Source of the DNA: Bacteroidia bacterium
GTDB taxonomy: Bacteria; Bacteroidota; Bacteroidia; Bacteroidales; Rikenellaceae
Direction of reading: 5' to 3'
DNA length: 11,555 bases
Assembly (NCBI GenBank): GCA_025999315.1
Contig: BNXD01000046.1
Location: 1-11,555 of the forward strand
The notes under the pieces were generated by a model that saw only the letters and a program-made list of their open reading frames with translations, was not told the origin of the DNA and ran no database searches. Within the stretch, counting starts at the first letter, position 1. Each line of letters starts with the position of its first letter. The position numbers and the translations under genes are program-made. Below are positions 5,049 to 11,555 of the stretch, piece after piece.

Positions 5049-6770
5049 ATGGAAAAGTATCTGATCTATTCGGACAACAAGTCGGACAAATTCTGGAGCA
5101 TCTCCACCGATGGCAACAGTTTCACCGTCACATTCGGGCGGCGCGGCACGGCCGGACAGTCGCAAGCCAAAACGTTCGACGACGAAGCCTCGTGCGAGCG
5201 CGAGGCGGCCAAACTTGTGGCCGAAAAGATGCGTAAAGGCTATTTTGAGCAGGGCGCAGAGGAGGCTGCAATCTCAGCACCGGCTCCGGCCGCTTCGGTG
5301 GCGCAGCCTCCGAAGGCCGCTCCGAAATTCCCGAAATACACTCATCCTGAGGGGATGGAAGATGGTCGGGCTTTCGTGGTCGACACGGGCGACATGCTCT
5401 CGCTGGGCAGCGTGTTGCGCTACCTGATAGACAATTTCGACGACATGGTGGAGTACGAGGGGTATGACATGGAGTTCGGCGCTATGGTGGATGGCGAGTT
5501 CAAGCCTCTTGACGGGGATACCGACTGGTCGGAAGAGCTGTTTTTCAGGGCGGCCATCGGCTATCCCGAGTTGCTGCCGCTGCTGGAGAGCTATGCCCGC
5601 AAGGTGATAGTGGCCTGCGTCGAGGAGACCGCCAGCGGTCCGTGGTCGAGCGAAGAGACCCTGCTCGGCCAGTTCGTCATCCCACTCCTCGCACTGCATG
5701 ACAAAAAGTATGTGCCGCTGTTCGACAAGTATGTAAACAGTTGTGTCGAGATCAAATGTTCGCCCGGCTTCGGAGGTGAGTTCGAGCAGATCTCGCAGCA
5801 GATAGCGGCCAAGTGGGAGATAAAGGCCAAGACGCCCGCCGACAAGACGCGCAAGCTGTTCAAGAAGTACCTCACTGCCTTCGAGACCGACGTCGAGTTT
5901 GTCCGCCGCGAGCAACGCTCGTTCTATTACAACCCCACAAGCGCGTCGAGGTTGCAGTCAGACTACTATAAAATATCTCGCGGCTATGAAATATCGGCTG
6001 GGGATCGCATCAAATTCTTCGATGTGTTGCGCGAGGCGCTGTGCAAAAAGGGGGCAGACCGGGGGCGGCTTGTGCGCAATGCCTACATCCTGCTTGGCAA
6101 CATGAATGTGCGTATCCCGCTGCGGCATCTGACGAGCATCGCCGAGGGAATGACCGCCACCGGCGTAGTGCCGACGTGGGGGGCGATAGAAAGCGGCGAT
6201 TTCGAGCCGTGGGAGCAGCTAACCGAGCGCACCGACAGAGACGGTCGGCCGCGAAGCGATTCGATCGTCGAGTTCGGCGGGGTGAATCTGGCCGAAAAGG
6301 ATGAGGTAGAGCGAGTGGTCAGGCAGCTCGTCGAGCGGTTTGACGACTATGCGATGTACTGGAACTACGGCGACAGCTGCAAGAATATCTACATCACCGA
6401 CCTGTCGAATAGAAAACAGGAGGTCGTTCACGAAACTGAACTGTTTGTCGCCGCGGCCCGTTTTCAGGAGTTGAAGTCACTGATTGCGAACTATGTGGAG
6501 AAGATAACCGATTACAACACCCATAATGAGCCTCTGTTCCACTGCGAACAGATGCTTAGCCCGATAGGCGTGAGCGCGGCGGCGGCGATGGCGTGGATTG
6601 ACGAGGCCAATGATGCGCGGCTGCTCGCATATCTGCGGTCGATCCCCGAAGGCTATCTGTCGCCCCACTACAAGAACGAACGCGGCCATATCCGCGAATT
6701 GTGGCAGCAGATGGGCCGTCGCCCCAACCTGCCGCTGTCGATGGCCGCATACCCGGAGTTGACCAAGTAA
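5049..6770 (+). CDS. WGR-domain protein with a large uncharacterised C-terminal region
   Basis: A 573-residue predicted cytoplasmic protein without signal peptide or membrane segments. Residues 3-66 form a WGR domain: 'KFWSISTDGNSFTVTFGRRGT..G' with the diagnostic GRxG at 30-33, then 'TFDDEASCEREAAKLVAEKMRKGY'. WGR domains occur in PARPs, in MolR-like proteins and in many bacterial proteins of unknown role; nucleic-acid binding is known for the PARP version. Residues about 70-96 are an Ala/Pro-rich linker. Residues about 97-573 are mostly helical-looking and highly charged, with no catalytic motif I recognise; features include 'GDMLSLGSVLRYLIDNFDDMVEYEG' (113-137), 'PLLESYARKVI' and a late 'MYWNYGDSCKNIYITDL'. 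The ATG at 5049 is chosen because the WGR domain begins within three residues. It stands alone, converging with the cysE cluster. Function not assignable; MolR-like regulator is one possibility. Confidence 0.85.
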   Translation: MEKYLIYSDNKSDKFWSISTDGNSFTVTFGRRGTAGQSQAKTFDDEASCEREAAKLVAEKMRKGYFEQGAEEAAISAPAPAASVAQPPKAAPKFPKYTHPEGMEDGRAFVVDTGDMLSLGSVLRYLIDNFDDMVEYEGYDMEFGAMVDGEFKPLDGDTDWSEELFFRAAIGYPELLPLLESYARKVIVACVEETASGPWSSEETLLGQFVIPLLALHDKKYVPLFDKYVNSCVEIKCSPGFGGEFEQISQQIAAKWEIKAKTPADKTRKLFKKYLTAFETDVEFVRREQRSFYYNPTSASRLQSDYYKISRGYEISAGDRIKFFDVLREALCKKGADRGRLVRNAYILLGNMNVRIPLRHLTSIAEGMTATGVVPTWGAIESGDFEPWEQLTERTDRDGRPRSDSIVEFGGVNLAEKDEVERVVRQLVERFDDYAMYWNYGDSCKNIYITDLSNRKQEVVHETELFVAAARFQELKSLIANYVEKITDYNTHNEPLFHCEQMLSPIGVSAAAAMAWIDEANDARLLAYLRSIPEGYLSPHYKNERGHIRELWQQMGRRPNLPLSMAAYPELTK

Positions 6771-6885
6771 GGCGCTTCAGGCTGCAAATATTCGGAGCTA
6801 TTGCAGTCAAAAGAGATCATTTCTCCCTGAAAAATATCCGTATCGGCACGCCGGAAAAGTCCCTGCCCTCGCGCAACTTGTGAGC

Positions 6886-6906
6886 TATCTGCCACACCTG
6901 CAGATA
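6886..6906. terminator. Weak hairpin between convergent genes
   Basis: TATCTGC at 6886-6892 pairs perfectly with GCAGATA at 6900-6906 around CACACCT. It lies just past the stop of the LTA-synthase-like gene and after the WGR gene, where a bidirectional terminator would be expected. No T-run follows on either strand, so the terminator reading is tentative. A second weak hairpin (CTGCAA...TTGCAG) lies at 6782-6806. Confidence 0.3.
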
Positions 6907-6919
6907 ATAAGCGATTAAA

Positions 6920-8905
6920 TTACTCGACCGACAGCGGCGGCGCCATGTAACTGCGCTCGTCGAGGTGGGTGTAGTATTGCTGAATGATGGCCTCGAGCGT
7001 GCGCCGGGCCTCACCGATCTGCCCTTCATAGCGTGGATCGGAGGCGATGTTGTGCTCGAGCAGCTCGTCCGAGCGGCGGTAGGCGGCAGTGATCTCGTGT
7101 TCGTCGAAGTAGAGCGCCAGCGAGTCGGTGATGGCTTGGAATCTCTGTTCGCGATAGTTGACCACGATCGGCATTCGGGCGGTTTCGTTGAAAATGTCGC
7201 TTCCGAAGGCAAAGTAAGGTTTGTCATAGCCGATCAGCCCCAGCAGCGTAGGCATGATGTTGATCTGCTGTGTAACGTGCTCCCACCGCCCCGAGACCGA
7301 GCCGTCGGGTGTATAAAGTATGTTGATAATATGGCTGTTGCCAAGCGGCGTTCGGGTCTTTGGGGCGAACACTTCGCTTGAGACGTGGTCGGCGGTGATG
7401 TAGAAGATCGTGTTGCGAAACCATCCCTGGCGGCTCGAGCGGTCGAAAAACTTGCGCAACGCCATATCGGTATATGCTACTCCCTTGTGTATCTTGGTGA
7501 TACCATCTGGCAACTGATCTTTATATTTATCCGGTACCACGAACGGATGGTGCGAGGAGAGGGTGAACGCGGAGGCAAAAAACGGCTCGGGCGTCTGCGT
7601 GAGGCGGTCGCTCATATAAGCCAGAAATGGTTCGTCCCATATGCCCCAAAAACCGTCGAAGTCGCCCTTGCCACGCTCGGCCTCGTAGGTGTCCATGCTG
7701 TATAACTCCTTGACCCCGGCAGAGTTGGCATAGGCGCCAAAACCCATCGAGCCGTGTGGCGAGCCACAGAAAAAGGCGGTCGCATAGCCCAAAGAGGAGA
7801 GTATGCGCGGCAGAGGTTCGCCCTCGCCCATCGATTGGGGCATCAGCACGAAGGGGGTTTTGTAGGAAGGGATCGAAGCAAGCACCGAAGGCATCGCCTC
7901 GATCGACTTGCGCCCGTTGGCGTAAGCATTTGGAAAACAGCAACCCACCCTCATCAGCGAATCGAGGAACGGGGTGAACCCCACCCCATCTGGATATAGA
8001 TCGGGATTGAGCAGCGCCGAGTGTTCGGCCGAGAAGCTTTCGAGGATGAGTATCACGATGTTACGCTGCCCCAGGTTATATTTAGGTTCAGGTCCGGGAT
8101 AGTGGCAGGGTGTGTAGATGCTGTCGAGTTTGGCTGGGTCGAAATAGCGGACAAAGCTGATGCGCCCCTCGCCGATGGTGCGGATCAGGCAGAACGGGTT
8201 GCTCAACACCAGGTTCGAGCGCACGATCGACGAGGTGTAAAGCGTTGCGTTGGAGATGGTTATCGGCCTTGTGGTGCGATCAAAACCACCGCGGATGCCC
8301 CCGATTGAGAGTGCTACCGCCAAGGCGAGCATAACCGTATTGACCACATGGAACAACCACGGCTTGAGGATGTTGGTCTTCGGTCGGCCGGTGCGAAGGT
8401 AAAGCCACAACGTCCCGGCGTAGAGTGCCAAAGCCATCAGGACGAGATACCAGTTCTCGATCATGAACTTCAGGTAAAGCAGCCCTGTGTTGTCATTGTC
8501 AAGGAAATAGAATTCGGCAGCGGTGAATCGCTTCAACGTATACTTGAAGTAGACCACATCCGAAAAGTTGATGGACACAACCAGAAAAGTAACAACGGCG
8601 AAGTAACAAAAAAGCATCTTGCCATACCACCGTCGCTCGCGTAACCGCCACGGCAACAGCGACAAAATGACGAAGACGCCGTAGGCGTAAAGCACGCTCA
8701 CCGTGTCGAAGACCAGTGCCCCCTCGAGCAATGACCAAAACTCGCCGCGCCCCAACGCCCCTCCCAACTCGCTGTAATTGTATGCGTAAAAGACGATGCG
8801 ACACACCATCAGCAGGGCGTAGATGATCGCCATGCGTAGCGCGAGTATTGTTAAATTGCTCTTTTTGAGGCTCCAAGAGGAGAGTATATTACCCAATACT
8901 TTCAT
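6920..8905 (-). CDS. LTA-synthase-like membrane sulfatase-superfamily phosphotransferase
   Basis: A 661-residue inner-membrane enzyme of the alkaline phosphatase/sulfatase superfamily, closest in style to lipoteichoic acid synthase. Five hydrophobic segments (about 18-42, 62-85, 97-120, 150-170 and 183-203) precede a large extracytoplasmic catalytic domain. Metal/catalytic positions visible are Glu289 in 'LILESFSAEH', the probable nucleophile Ser334 in 'NGRKSIEAMPS' (Thr in classic LtaS), His452/453 in 'SSHHPF' and Asp506-His507 in 'ITADH'. Gram-negative Bacteroidota do not make LTA, so transfer of a phosphoglycerol or phosphoethanolamine-type group to a periplasmic glycan or lipid is the likely general reaction; donor and acceptor are unknown. 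The start at 8905 is chosen because it overlaps the cysE stop by one base (TAATG) and begins right before the first membrane helix. An upstream in-frame extension to 9373 is only the shadow of cysE. The two genes are almost certainly co-transcribed. Confidence 0.9.
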   Translation of the reverse strand: MKVLGNILSSWSLKKSNLTILALRMAIIYALLMVCRIVFYAYNYSELGGALGRGEFWSLLEGALVFDTVSVLYAYGVFVILSLLPWRLRERRWYGKMLFCYFAVVTFLVVSINFSDVVYFKYTLKRFTAAEFYFLDNDNTGLLYLKFMIENWYLVLMALALYAGTLWLYLRTGRPKTNILKPWLFHVVNTVMLALAVALSIGGIRGGFDRTTRPITISNATLYTSSIVRSNLVLSNPFCLIRTIGEGRISFVRYFDPAKLDSIYTPCHYPGPEPKYNLGQRNIVILILESFSAEHSALLNPDLYPDGVGFTPFLDSLMRVGCCFPNAYANGRKSIEAMPSVLASIPSYKTPFVLMPQSMGEGEPLPRILSSLGYATAFFCGSPHGSMGFGAYANSAGVKELYSMDTYEAERGKGDFDGFWGIWDEPFLAYMSDRLTQTPEPFFASAFTLSSHHPFVVPDKYKDQLPDGITKIHKGVAYTDMALRKFFDRSSRQGWFRNTIFYITADHVSSEVFAPKTRTPLGNSHIINILYTPDGSVSGRWEHVTQQINIMPTLLGLIGYDKPYFAFGSDIFNETARMPIVVNYREQRFQAITDSLALYFDEHEITAAYRRSDELLEHNIASDPRYEGQIGEARRTLEAIIQQYYTHLDERSYMAPPLSVE

Positions 8906-9720
8906 TAGGATTTGGCTGGTGCATTGCGATCCTTGATGACTATCTCGGGACGGTGATATACGGTCGAATAAGGTGGCACCGATTCGGTGAGCCAGACGTT
9001 GCCGCCGATGACCGTATCGTGCCCCACCACGGTTTCTCCCCCGAGAATGGTACTGCCGGCGTAAATGATCACATTGTCCTCGATGGTCGGATGGCGACGA
9101 AGGCCCTGCAGGTCCTTTTCGACAAAGGTAGCGCCGAGGGTAACACCTTGATATATACGCACATTGCGGCCGATGACCGCAGTCTCGCCGATGACGATAC
9201 CCGTGCCGTGGTCGATATAAAAACCGTTGCCGATCGAGGCTCCGGGGTGGATGTCGATGCCCGTAACACTGTGGGCGTACTCCGAGATGACACGCGGCAA
9301 AATGGGCACCTGCAGCCGGTATAGCACGTTGGCAACGCGGTGAACCATAACGGCATAGAACCCCGGATAGCACAGGATGATCTCCTCTTTGCAGTAGGCG
9401 GCGGGATCATAGCGGTCGTACATCTGGGCGTCCTGTGCCAATCGCATGTAAATGAACGGTATCTCGTCGAAAAACTTGCCCACCGTGTCGTCGCAGCGGG
9501 CCTCTTCGCCGCACAGCGGAGTGATGATCTCCAGAAGCTCGTGCTGCAGTGCAATCCACTGATGCTCCGTCTCTTCCTGGGTCATGTCGGCTCGCCGGCG
9601 CAACGGGAAAAGCAACTCCACCAACTGGTCGATAAACGTCCGCGCTCTCATGGTCGAAGGCACCTGTCGATAGAATGCCTGCGTCATCTTGAACAGCCTC
9701 TGCGGAAAATTCTTTTTCAT
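8905..9720 (-). CDS. cysE: Serine O-acetyltransferase (cysE)
   Basis: A 271-residue cytosolic enzyme that acetylates L-serine with acetyl-CoA to give O-acetylserine, the precursor of cysteine. An all-helical N-terminal domain (1-140) is followed by a left-handed beta-helix of hexapeptide repeats (about 150-262). The family signature 'DIHPGASIGNGFYIDHGTGIVIGET' spans 156-180; Asp156 and His171 align with the catalytic Asp143/His158 pair of E. coli CysE. 'GVTLG' (192-196) and 'RHPTIEDNVIIYAGSTILGG' (209-228) complete the acetyl-CoA site. The protein ends NAPAKS and lacks the terminal Ile that E. coli CysE uses to dock into cysteine synthase. The ATG at 9720 gives a normal-length protein and has AAAAAGG about 8 nt upstream. 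No cysteine synthase gene is in the window; the gene is instead coupled to an LTA-synthase-like gene. Confidence 0.96.
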   Translation of the reverse strand: MKKNFPQRLFKMTQAFYRQVPSTMRARTFIDQLVELLFPLRRRADMTQEETEHQWIALQHELLEIITPLCGEEARCDDTVGKFFDEIPFIYMRLAQDAQMYDRYDPAAYCKEEIILCYPGFYAVMVHRVANVLYRLQVPILPRVISEYAHSVTGIDIHPGASIGNGFYIDHGTGIVIGETAVIGRNVRIYQGVTLGATFVEKDLQGLRRHPTIEDNVIIYAGSTILGGETVVGHDTVIGGNVWLTESVPPYSTVYHRPEIVIKDRNAPAKS

Positions 9721-9804
9721 GATTTATACCTTTTTGCAGGTTTTATATCTATAAACGCTATATGCAATTTGTGTGTTTTTCCCTCCATGATTCGCCACAC
9801 TACC

Positions 9805-11526
9805 CTACTCGCGACTCATCTCAACCAACTGTTCACGATAAGCAGCCAAAATACGTGATTTTGAGATGAAACCCATGTAGCGATTGGACGAATCTACCAC
9901 GGGCAGCATCCACGCCTTGGACATTTCAAAACTCTGCAACACGCTCTCTACCTGCTCGTTCTCGTAGATAACGTCGGGTGGCGGGATCATATATCTGTCG
10001 ATCGTTACGCCGTATTTTTCGGTCGAGAACATGTCCGACCGCAGATCGTCGAGCTGCACCACCCCCAACAGACGTTTATCGCTGTTTATCACCGGAAATA
10101 TGTTGCGCCGCACCGTCGATATAAGCCCCACCAGGTCGCCCAGCGTGTGGTCTATCGTGATGGGATAAAAATCTGTCTCCATCAGCTTGGGCAACTCGAG
10201 AAAAACCATCACCGACTTGTCCTTGTTGTGGGTCAGCAACTCGCCCTGCATCTGCAACTTCTTGGTATATACCGAGTAAGGATCGAAGTAGTAGCCTATG
10301 GCGAAAGCCACCGACGAGACCAGCATCAGCGGGATGAACAGTTGGTAGCCGTTCGAGAGCTCGGCGATCAAAAATATCGACGTCAACGGGGCGTTCATCA
10401 CCCCCGACATCACCCCGGCCATTCCCACGAGGGTAAAATGGGCGATCGGCAGGTCTAACCCAAAGAATGTGTTGCAGATATAGCTCATCGAGCTTCCGGC
10501 GAACGCCCCCACGAAGAGCGATGGGGCGAAGGTCCCCCCCACCCCTCCGGCGGCGTTGGTGGTGGCCATGGCGACGACCTTAAAAAACAGAATGGCAATG
10601 AGATAGATGCAGACAACCCACGAAATGCCGCGGGCCCAATAGAACATCGAATTGTGGAACAGTGCGTCTATGTTGCCGTGCATCAAATCGTCGAACGACT
10701 CGTAGCCCTCGCCGTACAGTGGCGGGAAGATGAAGATCAGCACCCCGAGCACCGCGCCGCCCGTGAGCCAGCGTTTGTATGGCTTCTCGATCTTGCCGAA
10801 AAATCTGGCTATATGCGAGTTGAGCCATTTGAAATAGTATGACAGCAGCCCGCAGATCACAGCCAGCGCCCCGTAGAGCGGCAAATTTTTCAGAGCGAAA
10901 GTGTCGTGCAGCGAGATGGAGAACAGCGGCTCGAAGCCGGTCAGGAACAGCACTAGCGAAGTAGCTGTTACAGAGGAGATAAGCAGAGTGATGATCGACG
11001 AGGCGGTGATGTCGAACATCAATATCTCGAGCACGAATATCACCCCCGTGATCGGGGCTTTGAAGATGGCCGACAGCGCTGCCGCCGCCCCGCAGCCGAG
11101 CAGCATGGTCAGGTGGCGATAGTTCATCCTCAGTAACTTGCCCACGTTCGAGCCGATAGCCGCGCCGGTCAGCACGATCGGCGCCTCGGGCCCCACCGAA
11201 CCGCCGAAACCGATGGTCACCGCCCCGCCCACGATCGACGAGTAGACGTTGTGCCCTGCCAGGTGCGATCCCCGTTTTGACATGGCATAGAGCACCCTGG
11301 TTACCCCCTCCGAAATATTGTCCTTGATGAGGTACCGGACGAACAGCGATGCCAAAATGATACCTATCACCGGGTAGATCAGGAACATATAGCCCGCGCT
11401 GTCCACCGGAAGCCAACTCACCAGCGCATCCTTGATCAGGTGGAGCAGCATCTCGAACAGATAGACAGCCAGCCCCGAGATTAATCCCGATAATATCGTG
11501 TCTTCAACCGAGATGGGAAATTGCAT
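9805..11526 (-). CDS. ClC-family chloride channel/transporter with C-terminal CBS pair (N-terminus possibly chimeric)
   Basis: A membrane protein that moves chloride or a similar anion. About ten or more hydrophobic helices cover residues 10-415, and two CBS domains (about 447-500 and 510-565) end the protein. ClC motifs are 'GFGGSVGPEAPIV' (106-118) with gating Glu114, 'KAPITGVIFVLEILMFD' (156-172), and 'GGVGGTFAPSLFVGA' (327-341), the GxFxP anion-binding segment. The Ser-motif region reads 'ISEGVTRVL' instead of GSGIP. At the internal proton-glutamate position (E203 in E. coli ClcA) the residue is Ile168. The first 17 residues from the ATG at 11526, MQFPISVEDTILSGLIS, are identical to ZnuC residues 84-100 because of the 79-bp duplication. 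The natural N-terminal helix is missing or replaced, and the frame stays open to the window edge. The true start is therefore unknown. cysE begins 84 bp downstream on the same strand. Confidence 0.93.
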   Translation of the reverse strand: MQFPISVEDTILSGLISGLAVYLFEMLLHLIKDALVSWLPVDSAGYMFLIYPVIGIILASLFVRYLIKDNISEGVTRVLYAMSKRGSHLAGHNVYSSIVGGAVTIGFGGSVGPEAPIVLTGAAIGSNVGKLLRMNYRHLTMLLGCGAAAALSAIFKAPITGVIFVLEILMFDITASSIITLLISSVTATSLVLFLTGFEPLFSISLHDTFALKNLPLYGALAVICGLLSYYFKWLNSHIARFFGKIEKPYKRWLTGGAVLGVLIFIFPPLYGEGYESFDDLMHGNIDALFHNSMFYWARGISWVVCIYLIAILFFKVVAMATTNAAGGVGGTFAPSLFVGAFAGSSMSYICNTFFGLDLPIAHFTLVGMAGVMSGVMNAPLTSIFLIAELSNGYQLFIPLMLVSSVAFAIGYYFDPYSVYTKKLQMQGELLTHNKDKSVMVFLELPKLMETDFYPITIDHTLGDLVGLISTVRRNIFPVINSDKRLLGVVQLDDLRSDMFSTEKYGVTIDRYMIPPPDVIYENEQVESVLQSFEMSKAWMLPVVDSSNRYMGFISKSRILAAYREQLVEMSRE

Positions 11527-11555
11527 ATCGAATGGGACAACCTGCGGAAGATAGC
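11477..11555 (-). repeat. 79-bp inverted duplication, right copy (fused in frame to the ClC gene, at window edge)
   Basis: This is the exact reverse complement of 4050-4128. Read on the minus strand it is znuC coding sequence in znuC's own frame (YLPQVVPFD then MQFPISVEDTILSGLIS), passing straight into ClC sequence (GLAVYLFEML). The duplication reaches the last base of the window, so its full length cannot be seen. It is either a partial gene duplication/fusion or a false join at a contig end. Confidence 0.98.

Noticed and set aside
8906..9373. In-frame N-terminal extension that would make the LTA-synthase-like protein 817 residues long
   Set aside because: The extension is Arg/His/Gly-rich, has no family signal and lies wholly opposite the well-supported cysE frame. 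The ATG overlapping the cysE stop is the natural start.
10580..11416. 278-codon minus-strand frame inside the ClC gene
   Set aside because: It is an alternative frame of a clear ClC gene, Arg/Gly-rich and without membrane helices.

Overview
The window looks like a chromosomal segment from a member of the Bacteroidota, most likely Bacteroidales. The evidence is a textbook Bacteroidota promoter (TTTG, 20 bp, TACTTTTG) in front of a tRNA, a lipoprotein with bacterial Ig-like repeats followed by a FISUMP-type domain, and a copy family of the 'CCCTGAGCGGA..GTCGAAG' intergenic repeat. I cannot name the genus. Coding regions are moderately GC-rich, except the zinc transporter genes, which are visibly more AT-rich.

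Layout, left to right. (1) The C-terminal part of a LacI/GalR-type regulator runs in from the left edge and is followed by a cluster of operator-like inverted repeats. (2) A secreted lipoprotein gene follows. (3) A gene-free stretch of about 590 bp carries dispersed repeats, a very strong terminator and the probable znuA promoter. (4) znuA and znuC, the binding protein and ATPase of a zinc/manganese-type ABC importer, overlap by 4 bp; no permease gene is present. (5) A tRNA-Glu with anticodon CTC lies on the minus strand with its own promoter and a terminator. (6) A second repeat-bearing gap of about 350 bp follows. (7) A WGR-domain protein of unknown function is on the plus strand. (8) On the minus strand, converging with the WGR gene, lie a ClC-type chloride channel/transporter with CBS domains, then cysE (serine acetyltransferase), then an LTA-synthase-like membrane phosphotransferase. 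The last two overlap by one base (TAATG), so they are probably co-translated.

The most striking feature is a perfect 79-bp inverted duplication. Positions 4050-4128, inside znuC, reappear as their exact reverse complement at 11477-11555, the last base of the window. There the copy supplies, in frame, the apparent N-terminus of the ClC protein. This is either a real gene fusion/inversion substrate or a chimeric join at a contig end. I think the artefact is more likely, but the window alone cannot decide.

I did not find a convincing new multi-gene system. The other items worth a second look are the WGR fusion protein, the permease-less zinc operon, active-site changes in ZnuA and ClC, and the cysE/LTA-synthase-like pairing.
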